This document shows positions 1-6,833 of a stretch of DNA of 12,299 nt, one piece after another; within the stretch, counting starts at the first letter, position 1, and every line of letters starts with the position of its first letter. Origin of the DNA: an uncultured Erysipelotrichaceae bacterium (GTDB taxonomy: Bacteria; Bacillota_I; Bacilli_A; RFN20; CAG-826); NCBI GenBank assembly GCA_902782395.1, contig CACZNF010000013.1, positions 1 to 12,299 on the forward strand, written 5' to 3'. A program made the translations under genes and the position numbers. Below the pieces are notes generated by a model. That model had not been told where the DNA came from, did no database searches, and saw nothing but the letters and a program-made list of their open reading frames with translations.

Positions 1-516
1 CACCACTAAGAAGGTGAGGAACAAGGATAACGCTGATGTCCAAATAATAATGGATGTAGCAATCATTCTCAAGAATCTGTTGTGATAAATAAATTCCCAG
101 ACCACTAAGATAATGCCAGTGACTAATGTGCCATAGATAAACGTTAACCATGGCTTAAAGGCATATGAATCACCTAATAAGGTATTGAGTAAGAAGAATG
201 TGATAACAGTGACTAACCAACCTAAACCAATGGATAAGAGTTTAAGGTATGTTTGTTTTCTCTTTTTGTTTTGAGAAATCTTCACGGCTTTATGTTCGCT
301 TTGGAAGAAATCGTCAACACTAATACCATAGAAATCAGCGAGTGATTTTAAAACAAAAACATCAGGAAAACCTTCACCTCTTTCCCATTTAGAAACAGAC
401 TTATCGGAATAGTTGAACTTTTCCGCAAGTTCTAATTGGGTAAGGCCACTGGCTTTACGATAGTAAGCAAGGTTTTTTGCTAGTTGTTCTTGTTGGTTAA
501 TAATGTCGTTTTCCAT
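1..516 (-). CDS. Xre-family HTH regulator with C-terminal membrane segments (partial)
   Basis: The reading frame starts at ATG 516-514 and is still open at the window edge, so only the first 172 residues are seen. Residues about 12-66 form a Cro/C1-type helix-turn-helix: LTQLELAEKF is followed by a recognition helix ending in SVSKWERGEG, with the usual FPD and LADFYGISVDDFF tail. A basic linker (about 73-92, QNKKRKQ) leads into three hydrophobic stretches (about 93-111, 123-140 and 153-172) with short polar loops. This is the common Firmicutes layout of a DNA-binding domain tethered to the membrane, so it probably regulates genes and may sense an envelope signal; target and signal are unknown. 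There is no Shine-Dalgarno sequence. A promoter lies 12 nt upstream. The C-terminus and any downstream partner lie outside the window. Confidence 0.9.
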   Translation of the reverse strand, partial: MENDIINQQEQLAKNLAYYRKASGLTQLELAEKFNYSDKSVSKWERGEGFPDVFVLKSLADFYGISVDDFFQSEHKAVKISQNKKRKQTYLKLLSIGLGWLVTVITFFLLNTLLGDSYAFKPWLTFIYGTLVTGIILVVWEFIYHNRFLRMIATSIIIWTSALSLFLTFLVV

Positions 517-528
517 AAATGCTTTTTG

Positions 529-557
529 ATTTTATTATTTATTTCATAAAAAGGCAA
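529..557 (-). promoter_or_regulatory. sigmaA-type promoter for the HTH-membrane gene
   Basis: On the minus strand TTGCCT (557-552) is followed after 17 nt by TAAAAT (534-529), a good match to TTGACA-N17-TATAAT. The expected transcription start, about 7 nt after the -10 box, is only about 6 nt before ATG 516, so the mRNA would be almost leaderless. This agrees with the absence of a Shine-Dalgarno sequence. Confidence 0.6.
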
Positions 558-583
558 ACTTTATGCAACTATGTTGTTTCAAA

Positions 584-1744
584 TTAGTCTTTTTGTTTTA
601 AGAATTGTTTAAGGAAGAGAATAGTGCGGCGATTAATCATTTGCATAGAATATAACTTATTAGCGTCTGTATTGGCTTTCTTGATTAATTCATTTCTCTT
701 TTCATTAGCGAGATTAAGTGCGGATTTCAAGCCCTTTAATAAATCATAGATTTCATTGCTCTTAATCCATATCGCGTCATTATCAAAGTATTTCTTGAAG
801 TGACGGTTTCTCACACTCACTAAAACTGAATCAGCGTTAAGATAGTCCACAATGTTGTCTGGAATCAAATAACGGTCATAGTCTTCTGAATATGGACATG
901 GATTAATGTTCACTAATGATTGATTAGCGAATGAAACAACATCATCGCTTTGAAGCATACCCATATTAATAATGTTATGACTATCACCGATAGCTTTTTC
1001 TAAGTGCTCTTTATTACCGTGATATCCAGAGATATAAAGATTGATGCCAGGATTATCTAATTCTTTAAAGGCTTTAATTAATTCATAGACACCAAATCTT
1101 TCTTCTAAAGATCCGTTATAGAAGACGTATTTGCCGTATTGATTCTTGTTTTTAGCGACTGTCTTTGTATCTAAGATACCTTCAAAAGACATATTCGCTC
1201 TGTTGCTCTTATTAAATAATTCATTTAAACCAGGAGTTAAGGTGATATAGCCAGAAAGGTTACTGGCCTTATTTAATAAGTATTTAGTGTAAGAAGGACC
1301 CGCTGCTTTAATCATACTAGGAGTGTTATTACACACACCAATAATTGGTAAGTTATATTTCTTTGCTAAAGCAGTGGAATTATTTAAAACGTTTGGATTA
1401 AGGGTATCAGTAATAACGATAGCATCATTAAGTTCGATGCCATTCATAATCTTTTTACATTGAGCTTTTACTGATAAGTAACGTGAAATCTTTAATCTTC
1501 TAATACCGACGTAATGCCAAGAAATCTTACCTTCAGTTTTATTTTCTGCTTCCAACTTTTTAAGTTTGCAGTACTTTCTAGAGAAAGGACGAATAGAAAT
1601 AACTTCCACTTGGTGAGTTAACGCTAAAGCACGAATCAAACGGTTATGAAGATTTTGAATTGAAGTATTTAAAGATTCCCATGCTGAAGAGAAGGCCACA
1701 TAGTCCTCTTTCTTAAGCGCAGTTGTAAAATAGATAATCTTCAT
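584..1744 (-). CDS. GT4-like glycosyltransferase (GT-B fold)
   Basis: A 386-residue protein starting MKIIYFTTAL. It probably transfers a sugar from a nucleotide-sugar donor to an envelope glycan or lipid acceptor; the substrates cannot be told. The C-terminal half carries the family signature: a beta-strand/loop YNGSLEERFG (about 209-218) with GVYELIKAF, then NMGMLQSDDVV (260-270) and a donor-site region NPCPYSEDYDRYLIPDNIVDYL (about 281-302), which matches the NPRP...PSK..EY pattern of GT4 enzymes. The N-terminal half is the more variable acceptor domain. The frame is open 36 codons further upstream to an ATG at 1852. I reject that start because it overlaps ung and because a perfect TATAAT lies at 1786-1781, inside the extension. 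The gene is divergent from ung, and the HTH gene follows 67 nt downstream on the same strand. Confidence 0.85.
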   Translation of the reverse strand: MKIIYFTTALKKEDYVAFSSAWESLNTSIQNLHNRLIRALALTHQVEVISIRPFSRKYCKLKKLEAENKTEGKISWHYVGIRRLKISRYLSVKAQCKKIMNGIELNDAIVITDTLNPNVLNNSTALAKKYNLPIIGVCNNTPSMIKAAGPSYTKYLLNKASNLSGYITLTPGLNELFNKSNRANMSFEGILDTKTVAKNKNQYGKYVFYNGSLEERFGVYELIKAFKELDNPGINLYISGYHGNKEHLEKAIGDSHNIINMGMLQSDDVVSFANQSLVNINPCPYSEDYDRYLIPDNIVDYLNADSVLVSVRNRHFKKYFDNDAIWIKSNEIYDLLKGLKSALNLANEKRNELIKKANTDANKLYSMQMINRRTILFLKQFLKQKD

Positions 1745-1755
1745 ATATTCGTCTT

Positions 1756-1773
1756 TGTTTGGCTCGCCAAACA
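1756..1773. repeat. Perfect inverted repeat at the predicted transcription start of the glycosyltransferase gene
   Basis: TGTTTGGC-tc-GCCAAACA on the plus strand has 8-bp arms and a 2-nt centre. The TATAAT box at 1786-1781 predicts a minus-strand start near 1774, so the repeat begins at about +1 or +2 and ends 11 nt before ATG 1744. It could be an operator, or an RNA hairpin (7-bp stem, CGAG loop) at the very 5' end of the mRNA. I do not recognise the motif as a known regulator site. Confidence 0.55.
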
Positions 1774-1780
1774 CACCCAC

Positions 1781-1809
1781 ATTATAGAGTTTTATCTTCC
1801 TAATGAACA
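1781..1809 (-). promoter_or_regulatory. Promoter of the glycosyltransferase gene
   Basis: A perfect -10 box TATAAT lies on the minus strand at 1786-1781. The element 17 nt upstream (TGTTCA, 1809-1804) is a poor -35 match. The start would be near 1774, giving a leader of about 30 nt that holds the inverted repeat and no convincing Shine-Dalgarno sequence. Confidence 0.5.
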
Positions 1810-1815
1810 CAAAAA

Positions 1816-1831
1816 TGTTAAAATTGATGCA
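1816..1831 (+). promoter_or_regulatory. Extended -10 promoter giving a leaderless ung transcript
   Basis: TG (1816-1817), one base, then TAAAAT (1819-1824) make an extended -10 element. Exactly 6 nt separate it from ATG 1831, so the usual +1 position coincides with the A of the start codon. No Shine-Dalgarno sequence and no good -35 box are visible. The same -10/N6/ATG layout occurs at 11696 and 11753. Confidence 0.55.
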
Positions 1832-2505
1832 TGGAAAAGATTGATAAAACATGGAATGAGTTTTTTAAAAAACTCCAGAACGAAGACTTCTGTCTAAAAC
1901 TCAATGACTTTTTAAACAAAGAATATCGTGATTATACTTGTTACCCACCAAGGGAACTTTTATTCAATGCTTTTAGACTCACACCATTAGATAAAGTTAA
2001 AGTGGTGATTGTTGGTCAAGATCCATATCATGAACCAGGACAAGCCATGGGTTTATCGTTCTCCGTACCTGAAGGAATTAAGGTTCCTCCGTCTCTAGTG
2101 AACATCTATAAAGAGATTGCTCAAGAGTATAACTGCAAGATGAATTACTCCTCTGGTGACTTAACCTATTTAGCAAATCAAGGCGTTCTTCTTTTAAACT
2201 CTATTTTATCTGTCAGAGCGCATCAAGCTTTAAGTCATAATATTGATGAATATAAAAAGTTTTTAGCCGCAGTTCTTGAAGTGTTAGATAAACAAACAAC
2301 CCCAATAGTTTTCCTTCTTTGGGGTGGTCCAGCGAGAAAATTAAAGGGCTATTTGCATAACCCTTCTCATTTAATATTAGAATGTATTCATCCATCCCCA
2401 TTAGCCGCAAATCACGGGGGATGGTTCGGAAATAATCATTTTAAAAAGGCCAATCAATATCTTCACGATCATGGTGTGAAAGAAATCAATTGGCCTAACA
2501 TATAA
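1831..2505 (+). CDS. ung: Uracil-DNA glycosylase, family 1
   Basis: A 224-residue protein, full length for the family. It removes uracil from DNA to start base-excision repair in the cytoplasm. Motif A is VGQDPYHEPGQAMGLSFSVP (61-80), with the water-activating Asp at 64 and the Tyr at 66 that keeps thymine out. LLNSILSVR (121-129) contains the Asn (123) of the uracil pocket. HPSPLAA (187-193) is the DNA-intercalation and catalytic-His loop, with His187. All active-site residues expected for Ung are present. The start codon has no Shine-Dalgarno sequence but lies 6 nt after an extended -10 box, which fits leaderless translation. The stop codon directly abuts the stop codon of the convergent thiT gene. 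Confidence 0.97.
   Translation: MEKIDKTWNEFFKKLQNEDFCLKLNDFLNKEYRDYTCYPPRELLFNAFRLTPLDKVKVVIVGQDPYHEPGQAMGLSFSVPEGIKVPPSLVNIYKEIAQEYNCKMNYSSGDLTYLANQGVLLLNSILSVRAHQALSHNIDEYKKFLAAVLEVLDKQTTPIVFLLWGGPARKLKGYLHNPSHLILECIHPSPLAANHGGWFGNNHFKKANQYLHDHGVKEINWPNI
2447..2496. repeat. Nested inverted repeat at the 3' end of ung
   Basis: AGGCCAAT (2447-2454) and ATTGGCCT (2489-2496) are perfect complements. Inside the loop, TTCAC (2462-2466) pairs with GTGAA (2476-2480). The element lies within the last codons of ung and just outside the 3' end of convergent thiT. No T-tract follows, so it is not a classical terminator. It might act as a transcript-end or stabilising structure where the two genes meet without an intergenic gap. 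Confidence 0.35.
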
Positions 2506-3585
2506 TTATTCGTTAACTGTTACTTGTTTAACTGGGTAACGTTGATTGATCTTGATTAATGGTCCATAGATTGCAATGAATGCAAGTGTGGAGATTAAAC
2601 CAGATAATGGAATGTAGAAGGCATTATATTCTAATGCCGCTTTTAATGTGTAGCCATACACTACAATTGAAGAAACGTTAGAACCGATATATCTCACTAA
2701 TGTGGATAATAAACCAGCCACGAGAATAAAGATGATACCTTTGACGTTGTAGGTCTTTTGTTCGTCTGAGAAGATGAACTTTCTGAAGAAGCCCATCACA
2801 GCGACAGAGCCAAAACCAATTAAGTAGTCAAATGGATAGCAAGCAAAGCCATAGCCATCAGTTAAACATGTTAATAAACCGTAGATAATACCACCGGCAA
2901 TGAAGCCATGTTGTGGACCATGTCTTAAAGCGATGATCATTAATGGCAACATTTGGAAGTTGATAGAGCCACCTGTTGGACCAACAGGAATCTTAATGAA
3001 GTTAAGAACAAAGGCTAAGGAAATCAACATACCTTCTTCAACGATTTGTCTGACTGTATGTTGCTTATTTGTGGCCATGGTGAAGGCAAAGGCAAAGTTA
3101 GTAAAGGCAATACCTAAACCGCTACCCCAAGAGAGAGTGACATCATGCAATGATGCATCGAAACCTTCTTGTGCAGTGTCACCAACGATTTTAGCGTAAT
3201 CCATAACCGCGTTTTCATCCGCTTTAAAGAATTCCTTGCTTAAGATAATCATGCACATCGCAAGTAAGAAGAACATACCACTTGCGGTTAATAATTCTTG
3301 TTTGATTCTGCTCATACCAGCTAAACCGATACCAACAACAATCAAGCCTAATGTGATGTACATTGTGTAATTTAATTTGAAGCTAGAAGTGAAGTAAGTG
3401 ATTAAGTTCACGTTGTAAACGTAATCTGTCTTACTAAGTCTATCTCCAGTCACTGTGTCATAAACCGCTTCTCTAATTTCATAATTAAGAATTGGTAAGA
3501 GTAAGAACAAAATAGCGAGGACTGCGCTTCCAATAGCGAAAAGCCATCCATATTTTGCCCAAAAGTTTTGAGTTTTTTGTTCCAT
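2506..3585 (-). CDS. thiT: Thiamine-specific ECF transporter S component (ThiT) with N-terminal membrane extension
   Basis: A 359-residue membrane protein. The C-terminal part from about residue 177 (VRQIVEEGMLISLAFVL) to the end matches ThiT/YuaJ, the membrane subunit that binds thiamine and works with the shared EcfAA'T energising module. Supporting segments are the helices around MLPLMIIALRHGP (212-224), GFIAGGIIYGLLT (227-239), YPFDYLIGFGSVAVMGFFRK (250-269) and the LVRYI region (296-300). ThiT is normally about 190 residues. Here about 175 extra residues precede it, with hydrophobic segments near 14-34, 73-91, 98-115 and 155-171 and a polar stretch at 38-60. Around RYIGSNVSS the His usual in RY.CH..SG-type sequences appears to be replaced, though that alignment is by eye. 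The start is firm: AGGAGGT lies at 3597-3591, 5 nt from ATG 3585. The TPP riboswitch upstream independently supports the function. Confidence 0.88.
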   Translation of the reverse strand: MEQKTQNFWAKYGWLFAIGSAVLAILFLLLPILNYEIREAVYDTVTGDRLSKTDYVYNVNLITYFTSSFKLNYTMYITLGLIVVGIGLAGMSRIKQELLTASGMFFLLAMCMIILSKEFFKADENAVMDYAKIVGDTAQEGFDASLHDVTLSWGSGLGIAFTNFAFAFTMATNKQHTVRQIVEEGMLISLAFVLNFIKIPVGPTGGSINFQMLPLMIIALRHGPQHGFIAGGIIYGLLTCLTDGYGFACYPFDYLIGFGSVAVMGFFRKFIFSDEQKTYNVKGIIFILVAGLLSTLVRYIGSNVSSIVVYGYTLKAALEYNAFYIPLSGLISTLAFIAIYGPLIKINQRYPVKQVTVNE

Positions 3586-3605
3586 AATGGACCTCCTTGA
3601 TAAAT

Positions 3606-3629
3606 AAAAACCCTCAAACTAGTCGAGGG
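3606..3629 (-). terminator. Rho-independent terminator of the TPP riboswitch
   Basis: On the minus strand CCCTCGA-CTAGT-TTGAGGG forms a 7-bp stem (one G-U pair) and is followed by TTTTTATTTAT. It lies between the aptamer and the thiT Shine-Dalgarno sequence. Its left arm sequence TTCCCTC (3631-3625) can instead pair perfectly with GAGGGAA (3658-3652) at the aptamer's 3' end, giving the antiterminator. TPP binding should therefore stop transcription. Confidence 0.85.
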
Positions 3630-3646
3630 AAGAACATTTTAAATAA

Positions 3647-3750
3647 AAAAGTTCCCTCCGCTAGAATTACCTAGATCAGGTACGGTCGGTCCCAAGAAGG
3701 ACCCTCTCAGCCGAATTTCGTTCAGCTCCCACCAGTAATCATAAACTTTT
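3647..3750 (-). ncRNA. TPP riboswitch aptamer (THI element)
   Basis: On the minus strand the conserved cores appear in order: CTGAGA (3710-3705), ACCTGATCTAGGTAAT (3681-3666) and the closing GCGGAGGGAA (3661-3652). The P3-type hairpin AGCTGAA-CGAAA-TTCGGCT precedes CTGAGA, an extra hairpin GGTCC...GGACC fills the variable region, and a terminal P1 stem AAAAGTT/AACTTTT closes the fold (3750-3744 with 3653-3647). It senses thiamine pyrophosphate and controls thiT through the terminator just downstream. Confidence 0.95.
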
Positions 3751-3802
3751 GTTTACCTAATGCAACTGGATTTTTGTCACGTGTGATATATAAATCAGTA
3801 AC

Positions 3803-3808
3803 ATTATA
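3803..3808 (-). promoter_or_regulatory. -10 box for the thiT riboswitch transcript
   Basis: A perfect TATAAT lies on the minus strand at 3808-3803. No good -35 box is visible 16-19 nt upstream. The start would be near 3796, giving a leader of about 210 nt that contains the whole riboswitch. It interleaves with the divergent promoter at 3819-3827. Confidence 0.45.
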
Positions 3809-3818
3809 AATGTTGTTG

Positions 3819-3827
3819 TGTTATAGT
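3819..3827 (+). promoter_or_regulatory. Extended -10 promoter of the tsa operon
   Basis: TG (3819-3820), one base, then TATAGT (3822-3827). The predicted start near 3834 lies just ahead of GGAGG (3839-3843), which is 7 nt from ATG 3851. The -35 region has no clear match, as is common for extended -10 promoters. Confidence 0.5.
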
Positions 3828-3850
3828 TATTACAGTTTGGAGGAACTCCC

Positions 3851-4795
3851 ATGGAAGAAAAAGATATCAAGGAAAATATGGAAGGCTTACAAGAAGAAAA
3901 TCAAGCCGATAGACCATATCAATCAATTGTCGAAGAAAAAAGACAAGAACTCTTTAAGGCGTATTCTACTCAAAGAAGAATTAGTAATATCCTTATGATC
4001 GTGATTCTCATCGCTATCGTTGGTGTCATGTTCTTAATTATGAATAATAACCAAGTTTTAAAGATTATTGGTTATGTTGGTGCCGGTCTTCTTTTAGTTG
4101 GTATGTTCCTTTACTACTTTTTAAGTAGAAAGGGCTTCCCAAAGAAAACAAAAGAATACATGGCTTATGTCACACAAGTGTTAAGAGATAGACAATTCAA
4201 AGACACATATGATGATGTGAAATACACTCCAGAAGAAAAGATGGCGGCTAGCGACTTTGCTGGTGATGGTGTCTATAAAGATGTAGCCATGACAAATTCC
4301 AGAAACATTGTGAGAATGGAATACAAAGGTCATCACGTCACTTATGGTGAAGTAGCGTTATTAAGACCTGCTCAAAAAAGACAACAAGTTCCACCTTTAT
4401 TTGTTGGTAAATACATTGCCATGCCAAATGAATTAGAATTTGAAGGTCGTTTCGTTATTGCTTATAAGAATCCAAAACAACCATACGACTTACCAAACAA
4501 TGTCGATGATTTAGTGGTCTTAGAAGAAAAAGAAGATTTAGTGGTCTATGGCCCACAAGATGCTGACTTCCGTAAAGTCTTAGGTGGAAACTTCATTAAT
4601 GAAGTTCGTAGACTTAGATTAGATAACCATCTATTCAACGTTAACATTGCTGTCTGGGGTGGTCATTCCGCAGCATACTTAAGTTATGATGATGGAGTGA
4701 TGGCTATCCCATTTGAAAAGCCATTTGATTACGAAGGATTTGAACAATCCTGCAAAGATGTTGACGCTCTCATTAGATTATTAGCGGGAGAATAA
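3851..4795 (+). CDS. Membrane protein of unknown function, DUF3137-like
   Basis: A 314-residue protein and first gene of the operon. The N-terminus is charged and probably helical (1-44, rich in Glu, Lys and Gln). Two membrane helices follow (about 46-64 and 71-92), and then about 220 residues of soluble domain. The order of elements in that domain resembles DUF3137 proteins: DGVYKDVAM (about 137), a segment around YGEVALLRP, FVGKYIAM, FVIAYKN, a DADFRKV stretch, then a hydrophobic HSAAYLSYDDGVMAIPFEKPF near the end. This assignment is by eye and uncertain, and the family has no established function. A GGAGG sequence 7 nt upstream fixes the start; an overlapping frame beginning at 3810 is a shadow. 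Only one base separates it from the next gene, so it should be co-expressed with the t6A genes. Confidence 0.85.
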   Translation: MEEKDIKENMEGLQEENQADRPYQSIVEEKRQELFKAYSTQRRISNILMIVILIAIVGVMFLIMNNNQVLKIIGYVGAGLLLVGMFLYYFLSRKGFPKKTKEYMAYVTQVLRDRQFKDTYDDVKYTPEEKMAASDFAGDGVYKDVAMTNSRNIVRMEYKGHHVTYGEVALLRPAQKRQQVPPLFVGKYIAMPNELEFEGRFVIAYKNPKQPYDLPNNVDDLVVLEEKEDLVVYGPQDADFRKVLGGNFINEVRRLRLDNHLFNVNIAVWGGHSAAYLSYDDGVMAIPFEKPFDYEGFEQSCKDVDALIRLLAGE

Positions 4796-4796
4796 T

Positions 4797-5327
4797 ATGT
4801 CATCCGTCGGACGTTGGTATAGTATCCGTTGTTATAAACATAATGGTGCCTTACATAGAGTGTGGGACCGTGGTTTAGTATTAGAAAACAACGAAGACTA
4901 TCTAGTCATAGCGACTAAAAAGGCCAAAGTTATTGAGGCTAATGGCCGCTGCTGGTTTACTAAAGAACCAGCGGTTACCATCTTCTCTAAAAAGGAATGG
5001 TGGAATGTTATCTGCATGATGAAAAAAGATGGCGTTTGCTATTACTGCAATATCGCTTCTCCAAGCATCATCGATAAAGACTCAATCAAATACATTGATT
5101 ATGATTTAGATGCTAAGCTCTTTCATGATAATGAAATTAGAGTTTTAGATGAAAAAGAATATCTACACCATAAAAACACTTATCAATATAGTGACGAATT
5201 AGATGCGGTTCTAAAGAACCAAACCAAAATCATCGTCGAAAGAATGCGCAAAAGAGAATTCCCATTTAACGATGATTTGATTAACAACTATTTCGCCCAA
5301 TATTTAGAAAGCACAAAGAAAGAATAA
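4797..5327 (+). CDS. DUF402 nucleoside tri-/diphosphatase (YgaC/Ntdp type)
   Basis: A 176-residue cytoplasmic protein, full length for the family. It closely follows the Bacillus YgaC and Staphylococcus Ntdp pattern: YKHNGALHRVW (13-23), GRCWFTKEPAV (50-60), a WWNVICM strand (68-74), GVCYYCNIASP (79-89) and the acidic metal-binding stretch YIDYDLD (99-105). Staphylococcal and Streptomyces relatives hydrolyse nucleoside tri- and diphosphates with a divalent metal, and that activity is inferred here. GGGAG (4786-4790) sits 6 nt before the ATG. It starts one base after the preceding stop and ends two bases before tsaE, so it is in the middle of the operon. Its biological target pool is unknown. 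Confidence 0.88.
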   Translation: MSSVGRWYSIRCYKHNGALHRVWDRGLVLENNEDYLVIATKKAKVIEANGRCWFTKEPAVTIFSKKEWWNVICMMKKDGVCYYCNIASPSIIDKDSIKYIDYDLDAKLFHDNEIRVLDEKEYLHHKNTYQYSDELDAVLKNQTKIIVERMRKREFPFNDDLINNYFAQYLESTKKE

Positions 5328-5329
5328 AC

Positions 5330-5779
5330 ATGGAATATCAAATTACTACAAGAAGCGCCGAAGAAACAATGGATCTTGGGCAGAAATTTGTTGCCCTCTG
5401 TAAACCTGGTTCTACATTCTGTTTAACCGGTGATTTAGGCGCGGGAAAAACCACTCTTGTTAGAGGTATCGCCAAAGCTTTAAACATTAAAAGCGTTGTT
5501 CAATCTCCAACATTTAACATTATGAAAGTTTACTTCGATGGTGATAGACCATTAATCCATATTGATGCCTATCGTCTCGCGGATGTGAATACTGATATTG
5601 GCTTAGATGAATACATCGGTTATGAAACCGGTATTACCGTTATTGAATGGCCAGAATTCATCAAAGACCTAATTCCAGAAAACGCTATCGAAGTGAATAT
5701 TACTCACGTCCAAGATAACGTGAGAAACATTAAGGTAAAAAGCGCAGACAAAGAGCTTTTGGAGGGATTAAAGAAATGA
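5330..5779 (+). CDS. tsaE: tRNA t6A synthesis ATPase TsaE
   Basis: A 149-residue protein, normal length for TsaE (YdiB/YjeE). It is the ATPase that, with TsaB and TsaD, makes t6A37 on tRNAs reading ANN codons. Visible motifs are Walker A GDLGAGKTT (34-42), the switch segment SPTFN (59-63), the Walker B-like HIDAYRL (77-83) and the conserved EWPE (106-109). The Shine-Dalgarno sequence is weak, so translation probably depends on coupling to the gene upstream, whose stop is two bases away. Its stop overlaps the tsaB start (ATGA). TsaC/YwlC, the enzyme for the first step, is not in the window. Confidence 0.97.
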   Translation: MEYQITTRSAEETMDLGQKFVALCKPGSTFCLTGDLGAGKTTLVRGIAKALNIKSVVQSPTFNIMKVYFDGDRPLIHIDAYRLADVNTDIGLDEYIGYETGITVIEWPEFIKDLIPENAIEVNITHVQDNVRNIKVKSADKELLEGLKK

Positions 5780-6357
5780 TTACTGTTTTATTAGATTCCT
5801 CAAATACAAACCTTTCTGTCGGCATCGCTAAAGATAACCTCTTATTGGATTACATTTCCTATGAAGCTTGGCAAAGACAATCAGAATACATGATTGTGGA
5901 ACTTAACAAGCTTTTAGAAAAGCACAACATCCAAAAAGAAGACATCAAAGAAGTGATTGTCGCTAAAGGTCCAGGCTCATATACAGGCGTCCGTATCGCT
6001 ATTACAATTGCCAAAACAATTGCCGTTGCTTTAGACGCTAAGTTATACGCTGTTAGTTCCTTAAGAGTGCAAAAAGATGGTGCACGTCCATCAATTTGCT
6101 TAATTAACGCAAGAAGTGGTCGTTCTTACGTTGGTGTTTATCAAGACCAAAAAATCTTACTTGATGACTGCATTATGAAAAACGATGAAGTCATGAACTA
6201 CATTAAAGATCATCCAGGCTATGCTGTCTGTGGTGAAACTAAATATTTAAACATTGAAGGTGTGTTATCAAATAATCTTCAAGAAATGTTAAATCTTAAA
6301 GATTCATTAGAATCTATTAACCCACTTTCTTTGAAACCAGTGTACATGAAGGACTAG
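5776..6357 (+). CDS. tsaB: tRNA t6A synthesis scaffold protein TsaB
   Basis: A 193-residue ASKHA-fold protein (YeaZ). It has no catalysis of its own; it dimerises with TsaD and supports threonylcarbamoyl transfer to A37. The N-terminal strand-loop ITVLLDSSNTNLSVGIA (2-18) is the degenerate phosphate-binding loop. KGPGSYTGVRIA (64-75) is the hallmark motif, followed by ALDAKLYAVSSL. The length is short compared with the longer Bacillus proteins but within the range for the family, with the C-terminal subdomain reduced. GGAGGG at 5761-5766 lies 9 nt before the ATG and inside the end of tsaE, and the 4-base overlap points to coupled translation. Confidence 0.95.
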   Translation: MITVLLDSSNTNLSVGIAKDNLLLDYISYEAWQRQSEYMIVELNKLLEKHNIQKEDIKEVIVAKGPGSYTGVRIAITIAKTIAVALDAKLYAVSSLRVQKDGARPSICLINARSGRSYVGVYQDQKILLDDCIMKNDEVMNYIKDHPGYAVCGETKYLNIEGVLSNNLQEMLNLKDSLESINPLSLKPVYMKD

Positions 6358-6358
6358 T

Positions 6359-6832
6359 ATGCAGAACTTATTCGTTAATATTAGAGAAGCAAAACTAGAT
6401 GATCTTAAAGCCATCATGGAAATTGAAGGTTTATGCTTTCCTCATGGGGCTTGGAGAGAAGAGAATATCCTTTACGAATTAAAGGAAAACCCTGTTGCTC
6501 ATTTCTGGGTCATTGAACTCTCTATTAATAACGAACAAGGTTACCAAGTTGTGGGTTTCTGCGATTATTGGGAAACATTCGATAGTGCTACTATCTGTCA
6601 AATTGCTGTTCATCCTTACTTACAAAGAAAACAGTTAGGTTCAGCGATGATGGATGAAATCTATAACGACTGTTACGCGAAGAAAGTTAGAACACTAACT
6701 CTCGAAGTGAGAAACAAAAAAGAAAAAGCGATTAGTTTCTACAAGAAACACGGTTTCAAAATCGAAACAACCAAACCGCATTATTACGATAACGGTGATG
6801 ATGCATATTACATGATTTTACAGGTGAAATAA
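6359..6832 (+). CDS. rimI: Ribosomal protein S18 alanine N-acetyltransferase RimI
   Basis: A 157-residue GNAT enzyme. Members in this position in tsa clusters are annotated as RimI, which acetylates the N-terminal alanine of ribosomal protein S18 using acetyl-CoA. The fold is complete: an N-terminal REAKLDDL strand-helix, motif A with CQIAVHPYLQRKQLGSAMM (80-98) forming the pyrophosphate loop, then TLEVRNKKEKAISFYKKHGF (114-133) and a C-terminal Tyr-rich AYYM strand. In the usual R/Q-x-x-G-x-G/A loop the third conserved glycine position is Ala96, which is common. The substrate is inferred from context; some GNATs of this shape act on other proteins. GAAGGA just upstream is a modest ribosome binding site, and the gaps on both sides are one base. 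Confidence 0.92.
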   Translation: MQNLFVNIREAKLDDLKAIMEIEGLCFPHGAWREENILYELKENPVAHFWVIELSINNEQGYQVVGFCDYWETFDSATICQIAVHPYLQRKQLGSAMMDEIYNDCYAKKVRTLTLEVRNKKEKAISFYKKHGFKIETTKPHYYDNGDDAYYMILQVK

Positions 6833-6833
6833 C

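Noticed and set aside
517..583. Terminator between the glycosyltransferase and the HTH gene
   Set aside because: Only a 4-bp CAAC/GTTG stem is present; not convincing. The stretch is better explained as the HTH promoter.
1745..1852. Upstream extension of the glycosyltransferase frame to ATG 1852
   Set aside because: It overlaps ung, contains the TATAAT box and a palindrome, and adds a sequence unlike glycosyltransferase N-termini; MKIIYFTTAL at 1744 is a natural start.
2213..2410. Minus-strand open frame inside ung
   Set aside because: Antisense shadow of a clearly conserved ung coding region.
2900..3199. Plus-strand open frame inside thiT
   Set aside because: Antisense shadow of the ThiT membrane region; no ribosome binding site.
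3810..3998. 62-residue plus-strand open frame overlapping the start of the DUF3137-like gene
   Set aside because: Its start lies upstream of the predicted transcription start, and its frame competes with the gene that owns the GGAGG site.
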